From NCBI RefSeq assembly GCF_027922425.1, contig NZ_BSFQ01000040.1, positions 1 through 64,000 on the forward strand: a stretch of DNA of 64,000 bases. Reading direction: 5' to 3'. Below, one piece after another: positions 7,412-16,037 of this stretch (position 1 is its first letter; each line of letters starts with the position of its first letter). Position numbers and translations under genes: made by a program. The notes under the pieces were generated by a model. That model had not been told where the DNA came from and did not search any database. It saw only the letters and a program-made list of their open reading frames with translations. Source of the DNA: Pseudonocardia halophobica. Lineage in GTDB: Bacteria; Actinomycetota; Actinomycetes; Mycobacteriales; Pseudonocardiaceae.

Positions 7412-8431
7412 TCACCCCAGCCCCGCGTACGAGTGCAGGCCCGCCACCACCATGTTGATGAAGAACAGGTTGAAGATGATCGCGGCCAGGCCGAGGATGT
7501 TGATCCACGCCGCGCCGACGTGCCGCCAGCCGGCCGTCGCCCGGGCGTGCAGGTACGCCGCGTAGATCACCCACGCCACGAACGCGACCGTCTCCTTGGG
7601 GTCCCAGCCCCAGAACCGGCCCCAGGCCGCCTCGGCCCAGATCGCGCCGGCGATGACCGCGAAGGTGTACATCGGGAACGCGACGACGGTCACCCGGTAC
7701 GCGAGCCGGTCCAGCACGTCGGCCTCAGGCAGCTTCGCCGTGAAACCGGCCGGCTTCCCGGCCCGCTTCATCAGGTACAGGATGCTCGCCACGCCCGGCA
7801 CGAAGAACAGCCCCGAGGCCAGCGTGACCGTGGTGACGTGCACGGCCAGCCAGTACGACCGCAGCGCCGGGACGACGGGCGCGGCCTGCGCGTAGAGCAC
7901 CGTGCCGGCCAGGAACATCAGGATCAGCACCGGGGCCAGCACGAACACGCCGAGCTTGCGCAGCCCGCGGGTGCGCTTCGAGGTCCGCTGCAGCACGACC
8001 AGCCACGCCACCATCGCCGCGAGGCAGACCGCGGAGGTGAACTCGTACATGTTGCCGAGCGGCCAGCGCGTGGTCGCGAGCCCGCGCAGCACGATCGACC
8101 CGAGGTGCAGCAGGACGGCGAGGATGGTGAGCGAGACGCCCATCCGGCCGAAGCGGTCGGCCCGGGACCGGGAGGGCTTTGGCGCCTTCGCCGCGGGCGG
8201 CGGGACGTCCGCGTTCTCCTCGCTGACCACGCCGAGGTCCGCGCTGCCCGTGCCGCGGGCGCCGACGGCGGCGGGCTCGTGCGCCGCCTCGGTCTCGGCG
8301 ACCGCCGTACGCACCCGCGCCCGGCTCGACACGTACTCGACGGCGTAGAACACCATCGCGAGCACGTAGACCGTGAGCGCTCCCTTGAACAGCAGGTCGC
8401 TGTACTCGGAGAGCATCGGATCGACCGGCAT
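7412..8431 (-). CDS. ccsB: Cytochrome c biogenesis protein CcsB (CcsA-type heme handling protein)
   Basis: 339 residues with about eight transmembrane helices. The heme-binding WWD motif WGRFWGWDPKE is present near residue 275, followed by HARATAGW. External His residues expected of the heme-handling pathway are visible (LHLGSIVLRG, WLAVHVTTVT). It forms the system II cytochrome c synthase with ResB, delivering heme to apocytochromes outside the membrane. ATG 8431 overlaps the resB stop (TGATG), with GGTGGAG just upstream, so translation is coupled. A disordered charged loop (residues 40-95) after the first helix is long compared with homologs. Confidence 0.92.
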   Translation of the reverse strand: MPVDPMLSEYSDLLFKGALTVYVLAMVFYAVEYVSSRARVRTAVAETEAAHEPAAVGARGTGSADLGVVSEENADVPPPAAKAPKPSRSRADRFGRMGVSLTILAVLLHLGSIVLRGLATTRWPLGNMYEFTSAVCLAAMVAWLVVLQRTSKRTRGLRKLGVFVLAPVLILMFLAGTVLYAQAAPVVPALRSYWLAVHVTTVTLASGLFFVPGVASILYLMKRAGKPAGFTAKLPEADVLDRLAYRVTVVAFPMYTFAVIAGAIWAEAAWGRFWGWDPKETVAFVAWVIYAAYLHARATAGWRHVGAAWINILGLAAIIFNLFFINMVVAGLHSYAGLG

Positions 8432-10092
8432 CAGTCTCCACCGTTCCTCGTCGTCGGCGCCGCCGCGTCCGTCGGCCCCAGCAGGTCCGCCCGCAGGCGG
8501 TCGAACTCCTCGCCGTACCCCGCCCGGTCGGTCCGGGCCAGCCCGCCCAGCTCGACCCGGCTGCGCGCCCGGCCGTCGGGCCCGTCGTCGGCCGGCACCA
8601 CGCGCACCCAGAACCGCCGCCGCTTGATCGACAGCGACAGGCCCAGCCCGAGCAGGACCAGGATCGCGAACACCAGCACCGTGACCTGGCCGGGGTCGTG
8701 GCTGACCTGCAACGCCACCCACTGGGTGACGTCGTCGAACCGGATCCGGGTGCCGTCGTCGAGCGTGATCTCCTGGCCCGGGACCATGTTCTCCCGCGCG
8801 ACCCGGACCAGCTCGCCGGAGTCGACCTTCGACTGGTCGATCGAGAAGATCGACTGGCCGCGGCCGTCGTCGAGGCCGAGGTCGCCGCGCATGACGTCGA
8901 CGGCCGCCTCGGGCGCGAGCAGGTCGGGGTAGGTCGAGGTGACGACCTGGCCGCCCGAGCTCGTCGGCGCGAACAGCCCGGTGATCGCGATCGAGCTCTT
9001 CTGCCGGGTGGCGTCGTCGGCGATGCCGGGGCGCTCGAACTTGGTGGCGCCCTGGGACAGGTAGGTCGTGGTGTCCACCGGCTGCCACTGGATCTCGCCG
9101 GTGCGCTGCTGCCCGTCCGGCCAGGTCACCGTGAAGCGCGGGGCGTAACCGTGGTTGAGCAGGTAGACGCGCTCGCCGTCGAGGCGCAGCGGGTGGTTCA
9201 CCGCCAGCGTGTCCGGACGCCACGTGGCGGTGTCGCCGGACCGGACGTCGTCGGCGGTCTGGTAGCCGAGCTCGGCGGTGTACTGCTCGGGCTGGCCGTT
9301 GGGCAGGTACTCCGCGGTGAAGGAGTCGACCTTGATGCAGAAGGGCGCGAGATCGGTGCCGTCGACGCGCAGGCCCGGGTTGAACGAGTCGTAGCCCAGG
9401 ATCGAGGTGTTGCAGAACTGGCCGCCGTTCGCCAGCACGATGACCTGGCCCTCGTACCCGAACAGCTTGCCGACGGCGATCCCGACGAGCAGCCCGACCA
9501 GGCTCATGTGGAAGACGAGGTTGCCGGTCTCGCGCAGGAAGCCGCGCTCGGCCGAGACGCTCCGGGCGCCACTCTCGTCCCGCTCGGCCCGCCGCCAGCC
9601 CTTCAGCACGGTCCGGACCCGCCCGAGGACCTCGTCGGGCGTGCCGTCGACGACGCCCTCGGCGTGGTGCGGCATGCGGGCGAGGTTCCGCGGGGTGGCG
9701 ACGGGCTTCTGCCGCATCGCGCGCAGGTACTCCAGCGACCGCGGGGTGAGGCACCCGACGAGCGAGATCATCAGCAGCAGGTAGATCGCGGCGAACCAGG
9801 GCGTGGCGAAGATCTCGAAGGCGCCGACCTTGTCCAGCAGCGGGGCGAGCCGCGGGTAGTCGGCGAAGTACTGGTCGACGAGCTGCTGGTTGAGCGACCG
9901 CTGCGGCAGCAGCGCGCCCGGCAGCGAGGCCAGGGCCAGCAGGAACAGCAGCACCAGGGCGGTGCGCATGCTGGTGAGGCCGCGCCAGGCGTTGCGCAGC
10001 AGGGCGAGGACGGCGCGCCCGCCGCCGGGCCTGCGGGGTGGCTGCGGCGGGGACTCGGGTGCGGCGGGGGGCGCGGTGGGCGGGCTGCTCAT
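8431..10092 (-). CDS. resB: Cytochrome c biogenesis protein ResB (Ccs1)
   Basis: 553 residues. After a Pro-rich start, WRGLTSMRTALVLLFLLALASLPG begins the ResB domain, typical of Ccs1. Two further helices flank residues 75-100 and 165-190; a large extracytoplasmic domain follows, and the last helix is near residue 475 (VTVLVFAILVLLGLGLSL). Together with CcsB it makes up the system II heme lyase. It overlaps ccsB by 1 nt and follows ccdA by 40 nt on the same strand. The operon order ccdA-resB-ccsB, with a ResA-like gene upstream, is that of mycobacteria. Confidence 0.92.
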   Translation of the reverse strand: MSSPPTAPPAAPESPPQPPRRPGGGRAVLALLRNAWRGLTSMRTALVLLFLLALASLPGALLPQRSLNQQLVDQYFADYPRLAPLLDKVGAFEIFATPWFAAIYLLLMISLVGCLTPRSLEYLRAMRQKPVATPRNLARMPHHAEGVVDGTPDEVLGRVRTVLKGWRRAERDESGARSVSAERGFLRETGNLVFHMSLVGLLVGIAVGKLFGYEGQVIVLANGGQFCNTSILGYDSFNPGLRVDGTDLAPFCIKVDSFTAEYLPNGQPEQYTAELGYQTADDVRSGDTATWRPDTLAVNHPLRLDGERVYLLNHGYAPRFTVTWPDGQQRTGEIQWQPVDTTTYLSQGATKFERPGIADDATRQKSSIAITGLFAPTSSGGQVVTSTYPDLLAPEAAVDVMRGDLGLDDGRGQSIFSIDQSKVDSGELVRVARENMVPGQEITLDDGTRIRFDDVTQWVALQVSHDPGQVTVLVFAILVLLGLGLSLSIKRRRFWVRVVPADDGPDGRARSRVELGGLARTDRAGYGEEFDRLRADLLGPTDAAAPTTRNGGD

Positions 10093-10132
10093 CGGCGGTC
10101 ACTCATGGCAGAGTCGATCATGTCTGCGGGGC

Positions 10133-10909
10133 TCACAGGGCGGGGGTGAATCCGGCGACGGCGACCTGGAGCTGCGCGAGCAGGCTCCCCCACAGCCCGC
10201 TGACCAGGAGCGCACCCACGGCCACCATCAGCACGCCGCCGGCGATCTGGATCGTGCGGGTGTGCCGGCGCAGCCAGCCCAGCGCGGAGACCGCGCGGGA
10301 GGCACCGAGGGCGATGACGACGAACGGCAGGCCGAGCCCGGCGCAGTAGGCCAGGGTGAGCACGACCCCGCGCAGCGATCCGCCGCCGGTACCGGCGGCG
10401 ACCGCGACCACGCCGGCCAGCGTGGGGCCGATGCAGGGCACCCAACCGAGGCCGAACACCGCGCCCAGCAGCGGCGCGCCCCAGAGCCCGAGCTTCGGGA
10501 CCCAGTGCACCCGGCGCTCGTTCTGCAGCACCGGGATCAGCCCGACGAAGGCCAGCCCCATCACGATCATCACGATCCCGCCGACCCGCTGGAGGACCGC
10601 CTCGTTGCGCACCAGGACGTCGGCCAGCCAGACGACGCCGACCAGGATCGCCCCGAACACCACGGTGAACCCGGCGACGAACAGGGCGGCGGCCCCGGCG
10701 ACCCGGAACCGGCCGCGGCGGTGCTCGCGGGCCTCCTCGCGCGAGACGGGCGGGGCGTCGGCGCCGACCAGCCCGGCCAGGTAGGCGAGGTAGCCGGGGA
10801 CCAGCGGGACCACGCAGGGGGACGCGAAGCTGACGGCCCCCGCGAGAACGGCGACCACCGCTGCGACGAGCAGCGGGCCGCTGACCGCGAGGGTGGTCGA
10901 CGCATCCAT
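10133..10909 (-). CDS. ccdA: Cytochrome c biogenesis thiol transporter CcdA
   Basis: 258 residues with six hydrophobic helices, the short DsbD/CcdA form. The two redox Cys are visible in SFASPCVVPLVPGYL (helix 1) and GWVPCIGPTLAG (helix 4). CcdA passes electrons from cytoplasmic thioredoxin to the outside, where the adjacent ResA-like lipoprotein reduces apocytochrome cysteines. The start is ATG 10909 or GTG 10912; a TACCCT -10 lies 5-8 nt upstream. Upstream is the 41-bp tandem repeat that separates it from the ResA-like gene. Confidence 0.92.
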   Translation of the reverse strand: MDASTTLAVSGPLLVAAVVAVLAGAVSFASPCVVPLVPGYLAYLAGLVGADAPPVSREEAREHRRGRFRVAGAAALFVAGFTVVFGAILVGVVWLADVLVRNEAVLQRVGGIVMIVMGLAFVGLIPVLQNERRVHWVPKLGLWGAPLLGAVFGLGWVPCIGPTLAGVVAVAAGTGGGSLRGVVLTLAYCAGLGLPFVVIALGASRAVSALGWLRRHTRTIQIAGGVLMVAVGALLVSGLWGSLLAQLQVAVAGFTPAL

Positions 10910-10923
10910 CACCGGACAGGGTA
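10910..10923 (-). promoter_or_regulatory. Leaderless promoter -10 of ccdA
   Basis: On the minus strand TACCCT (10918-10923) lies 8 nt before ATG 10909, or 5 nt before GTG 10912. Confidence 0.45.
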
Positions 10924-10988
10924 TGTGCTGGACCCACGCACGGGCGCGTCGGGTTCTACAAGTCGTAGTGGAACCGCTCACCGCGTTA

Positions 10989-11086
10989 TGGATCCATACT
11001 GCGCCCGAGCCGCACTCCTGAACGCATCATGGATCCATACTGCGCCCGAGCCGCACTCCTGGACGCGTCATGGATCCGTAGTGCGA
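10989..11086. repeat. 41-bp tandem repeat between ccdA and the ResA-like gene
   Basis: Two full units (10989-11029 and 11030-11070) differ at only two positions. A third, partial and degraded unit (TGGATCCGTAGTGCG) starts at 11071 and runs to the end of the ResA-like gene. Each full unit contains TGGATCCATA and GCGCCCGAGCCGCACTCCTG. The first begins inside the palindrome TATGGATCCATA. Confidence 0.85.
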
Positions 11087-11689
11087 TCAGGAGCCGGGCG
11101 TCGACGGGGCGGGTTCCTCCGCGGCGATCCGCTGCACGGTGCCCAGCAGGTCCGACGGGCGGATCTGCGTGAGGTAGACCGCGGCCACCCGGTGCTGCCG
11201 GTCCAGCACGATCGTCGACGGCACCACGTTGCGCGGGTAGCCGGACAGCGCGGCGAGCACGCGGCCGGGCTGGTCGAAGATCGAGTCGTAGGTCAGGTTC
11301 CGGTCGCGGACGAAGTCGCGGGCCGCGTCCCGGTCGTCGCGCACGTCGATGCCGAGCATCGCGACGCCGGCATCCTTCGTCTGCTGGGCCACGAACTCCA
11401 GGTCGGGGGCCTCGGCTCGGCACGGCCCGCACCACGAGCCCCAGATGTTGAGCACCACGACCTGGCCCGCGTAGTCCTGCAGCCCGACCGTCCGCCCGTC
11501 GTGGAGCAGCGACTCCCCCGACAGCTCCGGGACGACCCCGCGCGACGCCGGCGGGTCGTACATGATCGTCGTCTGCCCGTCGGGCGCGACGAACGTGAAC
11601 TCCTGCTGGCCGTTCGAGACGGCGTCCTTGCTGGTGGAGCAGCCCGCCAGGACGAGCAGCCCCAGCAGCAGCGGCAGGATCCGTCTCAT
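11087..11689 (-). CDS. ResA/TlpA-like thioredoxin lipoprotein
   Basis: 200 residues. The N-terminus MRRILPLLLGLLVLAGCS is a lipoprotein signal with the lipobox LAGC, anchoring the protein outside the membrane. The thioredoxin fold follows, with the redox site WGSWCGPCRAE near residue 83 and the cis-Pro loop NVVPSTIVLD. By family it reduces the CXXCH thiols of apocytochromes before heme attachment, accepting electrons from CcdA. ATG 11689 overlaps the TGA of the upstream phosphatase gene (ATGA), so translation is coupled. Its C-terminal end runs into the 41-bp repeat array. Confidence 0.88.
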   Translation of the reverse strand: MRRILPLLLGLLVLAGCSTSKDAVSNGQQEFTFVAPDGQTTIMYDPPASRGVVPELSGESLLHDGRTVGLQDYAGQVVVLNIWGSWCGPCRAEAPDLEFVAQQTKDAGVAMLGIDVRDDRDAARDFVRDRNLTYDSIFDQPGRVLAALSGYPRNVVPSTIVLDRQHRVAAVYLTQIRPSDLLGTVQRIAAEEPAPSTPGS

Positions 11690-12366
11690 GCGCCCGTCGC
11701 CGTCGGGTCGCTCGACCCGGCCGGCTCGCTGTAGCGCAGCCCGGTCACCGTGGTGCCGGTGAACTCGACGCTGGTCAGCGAGGCCAGCGCGCACTGCCGC
11801 GAGCGCGGGTCGTGCCAGAGCCGCTGGCCCAGCAGGTAGCGGCGCAGCGTCCAGATCGGCAGCTGGTGGGACACGCACACGGCCTCGTGCCCCTCCGCCA
11901 GCGCGCGGGCGCGGTGCACGGCGCCGAACATCCGGTGGGCGATCTTGAGGTACGGCTCGCCCCAGGACGGGGTGAACGGGTCCCGCATGAGCCGCCAGTT
12001 CGCCGGCCGGCGGAGCGCGCCGTCGCCGACGCCGAACCGCTCCCCCTCGAACAGGTTCCCGGACTCGATCAGGCCGTCCTCGGTCACGATGTCCAGGCCG
12101 TGCGACTTCGCGATCGGCGTGGCCGTCTCCTGCGCCCGCTGCAGGGGCGAGGCGACGACGGCGGCGATGTCCTCGTCGGCCAGCGCGTCGGCCACCAGCT
12201 CGGCCTGCGCGCGGCCGTCGTCGGACAACCGGAAGCCCGGGATGCGCCCGTAGAGGATGCCGTCGGGGTTGTGCACCTTGCCGTGCCGGAGCAGGTGGAC
12301 GACGGTCCGGGGCCCGGTGGCCTCGGGCGAGGTGCGGTCCCCGCCGGGGAAGGGCTGGGTGCTCAC
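11686..12366 (-). CDS. Histidine phosphatase family protein
   Basis: 226 residues. The phosphoglycerate-mutase/histidine-phosphatase signature LLRHGKVHNP is near residues 26-35, and the second catalytic His sits in AVCVSHQLPIWTLRR. SPLQRAQETA completes the active-site pattern. The substrate is unknown. The gene lies between hemL and the ResA-like gene, as in mycobacteria, and overlaps hemL by 4 nt (GTGA) and the downstream gene by 4 nt (ATGA), so it is part of a tight operon. The GTG start at 12366 is set by that overlap. Confidence 0.85.
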   Translation of the reverse strand: MSTQPFPGGDRTSPEATGPRTVVHLLRHGKVHNPDGILYGRIPGFRLSDDGRAQAELVADALADEDIAAVVASPLQRAQETATPIAKSHGLDIVTEDGLIESGNLFEGERFGVGDGALRRPANWRLMRDPFTPSWGEPYLKIAHRMFGAVHRARALAEGHEAVCVSHQLPIWTLRRYLLGQRLWHDPRSRQCALASLTSVEFTGTTVTGLRYSEPAGSSDPTATGA

Positions 12367-13685
12367 GCCGGCTGCACCGCGGCGGCCGCCGCCCGCGCCG
12401 CGTCGGGCAGCGCCTTCTCGATCACGGCGAAGGTGTCGTCGTCGAGCGCGGCCGACACGAACCAGGCCTCGAAGTTGCTGGGCGGCGCGTAGACCCCGCG
12501 CTCCAGCAGGGCGTGGAAGAAGGGCGGGAAGCGCCAGGTCTGCGCGGCCTTCGCGGTGTCGTAGTCCACGACCTCGTCCTCGGTGAAGAAGATCGAGAAC
12601 ATGTTCCCGGCCGTCTGGACGCGGTGTGGCACGCCCGCCTCGCGGAGCGCGCCGCCGATCATGCCGACCAGGCGCTCGGCGTTGGCGTCGAGCGCGTCGT
12701 AGACGGCCTTGTCGGCCTGGCGCAGGGTGGCGAGCCCGGCGGCGACGGCGACGGGGTTCCCGGACAGCGTGCCCGCCTGGTAGACGGGCCCGGCCGGGGC
12801 GAGGTGGGCCATGTGCGCGGCCGGCCCGCCGAAGGCGGCGGCCGGCAGCCCGCCGGACATGACCTTGCCGAAGGTGTAGAGGTCGCCGGCCACGCCCTCG
12901 AGCCCGAACCAGCCGGCGGGCGAAACGCGGAAGCCGGTCATCACCTCGTCGATCACCAGCAGGGCGCCGTGCTCGCGGGTGATGTCGCGCAGCCCCTGGT
13001 TGAAGCCCGGGCGCGGCGCGACGGCGCCCATGTTGCCCGCCGCGGCCTCGGTGATCACGCAGGCGATCTCGCTGCCCCGCTCGGCGAAGACCTGCCGGAC
13101 CGCCTCCAGGTCGTTGTACGGCACGACGACGGTGTCGCCGGCCTGCGCGCCGGTGACCCCCGGGCTGGTGGGCAGGCCCAGGGTGGCGACGCCCGAGCCG
13201 GCCTGGGCGAGCAGCGCGTCGACGTGGCCGTGGTAGCAGCCGGCGAACTTCACGACGACCGTGCGCCCGGTGATGCCGCGGGCCAGCCGGATCGCGCTCA
13301 TCACGGCCTCGGTGCCCGAGTTCACCAGCCGCACCTGCTCGACCGGCGCGACCCGGTCGATGATCGCCTCGGCCAGCTCGATCTCGGCCGGCGTCGGCGC
13401 GCCGAACGAGAGGCCGGAGCCGGCGGCCGAGCGCACGGCGTCGACGACGGCGGGGTGCGCGTGCCCGAGGATCATCGGGCCCCACGAGGAGACCAGGTCG
13501 ACGTAGCGGAGGCCGTCCGCGTCCGTCAGCCAGGGCCCCTGGGCCGAGACCATGAAGCGCGGCGTGCCGCCGACCGAGTTGAACGCGCGGACCGGCGAGT
13601 TGACGCCGCCCGGGATCACCTCGGCGGCGCGGGCGAACAGGCCCGCGGAGACCTCGGGCGTGATCGGGGTGAAGGGGGCACTCAC
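12363..13685 (-). CDS. hemL: Glutamate-1-semialdehyde 2,1-aminomutase
   Basis: 440 residues, full length. This PLP enzyme converts glutamate-1-semialdehyde to 5-aminolevulinate in the C5 heme pathway begun by HemA (encoded at 20120-21547). The PLP-binding Lys is in YTFGKVMSGGLPAAAFGG, the cofactor Asp in VIDEVMTGFR, and IPGGVNSPVRAF marks the GSAM N-terminus. It starts with GTG 13685, preceded by GGAGG 3-7 nt upstream, and is the first gene of an operon with the histidine phosphatase and the ResA-like gene. Confidence 0.95.
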   Translation of the reverse strand: MSAPFTPITPEVSAGLFARAAEVIPGGVNSPVRAFNSVGGTPRFMVSAQGPWLTDADGLRYVDLVSSWGPMILGHAHPAVVDAVRSAAGSGLSFGAPTPAEIELAEAIIDRVAPVEQVRLVNSGTEAVMSAIRLARGITGRTVVVKFAGCYHGHVDALLAQAGSGVATLGLPTSPGVTGAQAGDTVVVPYNDLEAVRQVFAERGSEIACVITEAAAGNMGAVAPRPGFNQGLRDITREHGALLVIDEVMTGFRVSPAGWFGLEGVAGDLYTFGKVMSGGLPAAAFGGPAAHMAHLAPAGPVYQAGTLSGNPVAVAAGLATLRQADKAVYDALDANAERLVGMIGGALREAGVPHRVQTAGNMFSIFFTEDEVVDYDTAKAAQTWRFPPFFHALLERGVYAPPSNFEAWFVSAALDDDTFAVIEKALPDAARAAAAAVQPA

Positions 13686-13750
13686 GGCCTCCAGTCTCAC
13701 ATCCGCGCCGCGCACCGGCCCGCGGGGTCGGCCTCTCCGTCCGGCGCCGG

Positions 13751-14404
13751 TCAGCGCCGCGCGGCGAACCACTCCGCGGACGGGCGCAGGAACATCAGCA
13801 CCACGCCGGCGACGGCGAGCACCACCGGCGCGAGCACGACCAGCGACGACGCGCCGCCACCGAGGTTGAGCAGCAGGAACCCGCAGAACAGGACGGTGAG
13901 CGCGGTGGTGGCGATGCGCCCCCACGACTTGCCGGCGAACGCGGCGACCGCCATGCCGATGTAGACGAGGGCGAGCACCGCGACCAGCGCGAGCAGCAGC
14001 CGGACCGCCTGCAGGAACTGGTCGAACGACACGTTGTACTGCGTGAGCATGGCGTCGAGCCCCAGCTCCGGCGGGAACATGTCCTGGCTGATCGGCACGA
14101 ACAACCCGAGCACGCCGAACACCAGGAACGGCACCGCGCTCAGCACGAGCAGGACCAGCGCGCCGATCATCGTGGCCGGTCGCCGGACCTGCCGCGGCTC
14201 CTCGGCCGCCGGGGCAGGGTCCGGCGAGTACGGGCTGTAGGCGTACTGAGCGGACTGCGCGGCGTCGCCGTAGGGCGTGTTCGGCGGCGGCCCGCCCTGG
14301 GGGCCGCCGTGCGGGTACGGGTTCTGCGGGTACTGCGCGTACTGACCCGTCGAGGGTCCGCTCGGGTAGTAGCGGGGTCCCTCACCCTGGCTGCCGGTGC
14401 TCAC
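13751..14404 (-). CDS. Four-helix membrane protein with Tyr/Pro-rich N-terminus
   Basis: 217 residues. The first 75 are a disordered Gly/Pro/Tyr/Gln stretch (QYAQYPQNPYPHGG and similar), followed by four hydrophobic segments: MIGALVLLVLSAVPFLVFGVLGLF, AVRLLLALVAVLALVYIGMAVAAF, TTALTVLFCGFLLLNLGG and LVVLAPVVLAVAGVVLMFL. It resembles many unassigned actinobacterial membrane proteins with this N-terminal composition. The start is GTG 14404. It lies downstream of the DUF4282 gene with a 17-nt gap and probably shares its message. No function can be given. Confidence 0.65.
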   Translation of the reverse strand: MSTGSQGEGPRYYPSGPSTGQYAQYPQNPYPHGGPQGGPPPNTPYGDAAQSAQYAYSPYSPDPAPAAEEPRQVRRPATMIGALVLLVLSAVPFLVFGVLGLFVPISQDMFPPELGLDAMLTQYNVSFDQFLQAVRLLLALVAVLALVYIGMAVAAFAGKSWGRIATTALTVLFCGFLLLNLGGGASSLVVLAPVVLAVAGVVLMFLRPSAEWFAARR

Positions 14405-14421
14405 GGTGACCACGGTACCGG

Positions 14422-14712
14422 TCAGCCCCGGCGGTGGACGTCCTCCGACAGACGGACCACCGCCGCCACGAACTCCAGCGTCACCCGCAGCAGGAGCAGC
14501 GCGAACACGGCGACCACCCCGCCGGCGACGAGCGCCGCCACGCCCAGCCCGAAGCCCCGCACGAAGAACCCGATGACGCCCGCGACATAGCACAGCGCGG
14601 TCAGCACGATGCCCACGACGTAGACGAACTTGACGACCGACGGCGTCGCGAACCGCTCGAAGTTCAGGTCGGTGAGGGCGCCGAGGACGCCGGGCTCCTG
14701 GTGGGTCCGCAT
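14422..14712 (-). CDS. DUF4282 domain membrane protein
   Basis: 96 residues. LNFERFATPSVVKFVYVVGIVLTAL, then two further hydrophobic runs and LLLRVTLEFVAAVVRLSEDV, fit the DUF4282 family of small membrane proteins, in which the E-F..V..RL.ED ending is common. It follows hemB by only 4 nt, so it is cotranscribed with it. The role is unknown. Its 5' part carries the usual amphipathic leader with FERFATP. Confidence 0.78.
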   Translation of the reverse strand: MRTHQEPGVLGALTDLNFERFATPSVVKFVYVVGIVLTALCYVAGVIGFFVRGFGLGVAALVAGGVVAVFALLLLRVTLEFVAAVVRLSEDVHRRG

Positions 14713-14716
14713 GGAT

Positions 14717-15691
14717 CTAGTCCAGCAGACCCGCGACCTCGGTCGCCCAGTAGGTGAGCACCACGTCCGCGCCGGCGCGGCGCAGCGAGGTGAGCGTCTC
14801 GACGATCGTCCGCTCCCGCTCCAGCCAGCCCTGCGCGGCGGCGGCCTCGATCATCGCGTACTCGCCGGAGACCTGGTACGCGGCGACCGGGACGTCGGCG
14901 CTGTCGGCGACGGTCCGCAGCACGTCGAGGTACGGCAGGGCCGGCTTGACCATCACCATGTCCGCGCCCTCCTCGAGGTCGAGCGCGAGCTCGCGCAGCG
15001 CCTCCCGGAGGTTCGCGCCGTCCTGCTGGTAGGTCTTGCGGTCGCCCTTCAGCTGGCTCTCGACGGCCTCGCGGAACGGCCCGTAGAACGCGCTGGCGTA
15101 CTTCGCGGTGTAGGCGAGGATGCCGGTGTCGGCGAAGCCGGCCTCGTCGAGTGCCTCGCGGATCACGCCGACCTGGCCGTCCATCATCCCGCTGGGCCCC
15201 ACGACGTGGGCGCCGGACTCGGCCTGCACCACGCCCATCCGTGCGTAGACCTCGAGGGTGGCGTCGTTGTCGACGCACCCGCGCTCGTCGACGACGCCGC
15301 AGTGGCCGTGGTCGGTGAACTCGTCCAGGCAGAGGTCGGACATGATCACCGTGGAGTCGCCCAGCTCCGCCCGCAGGTCCCGCAGCGCGACGTTGAGGAT
15401 CCCCTCCGGATCGGTCGCCCCGGACCCGACGGCGTCGTGGTGCTGCGGGACGCCGAACAGCATGATCCCGCCGACGCCCGCCTGCACGGCCTCGGTGGCC
15501 GCCTTGCGCAGGGTGTCCCGGCTGTGCTGGACGACCCCCGGCATCGACGAGATCGGCACCGGCTCCGCGGCGCCCTCCTTGACGAACATCGGCAGGACCA
15601 GGTGCCGGGGCCGCAGCTCGGTCTCGGCCACCAGCCTGCGCAGCGCCGGGGTGGAACGCAGCCGGCGGGGACGCTGGGCGGGATAGGCCAT
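14717..15691 (-). CDS. hemB: Delta-aminolevulinic acid dehydratase (porphobilinogen synthase)
   Basis: 324 residues, normal length. It condenses two 5-aminolevulinates to porphobilinogen. The metal-site cysteine cluster is present in MSDLCLDEFTDHGHCGVVDERGC, indicating the zinc form. The Schiff-base lysines lie in AYTAKYASAFYGPFR and MVMVKPALPYLD. The start is ATG 15691, six bases after a TACCCT -10, so the message is probably leaderless. Two small membrane protein genes follow on the same strand. Confidence 0.95.
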   Translation of the reverse strand: MAYPAQRPRRLRSTPALRRLVAETELRPRHLVLPMFVKEGAAEPVPISSMPGVVQHSRDTLRKAATEAVQAGVGGIMLFGVPQHHDAVGSGATDPEGILNVALRDLRAELGDSTVIMSDLCLDEFTDHGHCGVVDERGCVDNDATLEVYARMGVVQAESGAHVVGPSGMMDGQVGVIREALDEAGFADTGILAYTAKYASAFYGPFREAVESQLKGDRKTYQQDGANLREALRELALDLEEGADMVMVKPALPYLDVLRTVADSADVPVAAYQVSGEYAMIEAAAAQGWLERERTIVETLTSLRRAGADVVLTYWATEVAGLLD

Positions 15692-15703
15692 GGGGTCAGG
15701 GTA
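15692..15703 (-). promoter_or_regulatory. Leaderless promoter -10 of hemB
   Basis: On the minus strand TACCCT (15698-15703) lies exactly 6 nt before ATG 15691. Confidence 0.55.
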
Positions 15704-15762
15704 CGACCGGGAGGGGACGGGCCGTCGCGCGGTCCCGGGGCGCTGTGGGGCCCGGCCGACCT

Positions 15763-15813
15763 GCACGAACGGCTCTGTCGTGCGGACCTGGCGCACGGAA
15801 GTGCCGTTCGTGC
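15763..15813. repeat. 51-nt nested inverted repeat between hemB and the VWA gene
   Basis: Outer arms GCACGAACGGC (15763-15773) and GCCGTTCGTGC (15803-15813) pair over 11 bp. Inner arms CGTGCG (15779-15784) and CGCACG (15792-15797) pair around a 7-nt loop, separated from the outer arms by symmetric 5-nt internal loops. It sits 70-120 nt upstream of hemB in the 346-bp divergent region (15692-16037). I see nothing else certain in that region apart from the hemB -10 and a GGTGAC/GTCACC repeat at 15999-16017. Confidence 0.7.
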
Positions 15814-16037
15814 GGAGGGGGTGGAGAGGCGCTGGGTGGGCGGGCGTGGCGGCTCGGTCGCGGCGTGCGACGAGGTCGGCCCGCGGCCCGGCCCGTCCGG
15901 CCGGGGCGTGCGGAGGAAGATCGACTGTTGCCGCAGGTCCAGCCCCATGACGCCGGGCGGAGCAGTGCGTCGACCGGGGACCCCGCGAGGGTGGGGCCGG
16001 TGACGGAGAGTGTCACCCGATGCGGCATCCTGCGCGC

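Noticed and set aside
7412..10102. Single 896-residue protein covering ccsB and resB
   Set aside because: The upstream part is an out-of-frame Arg-rich shadow of resB. The true ccsB start is the ATG overlapping the resB stop.
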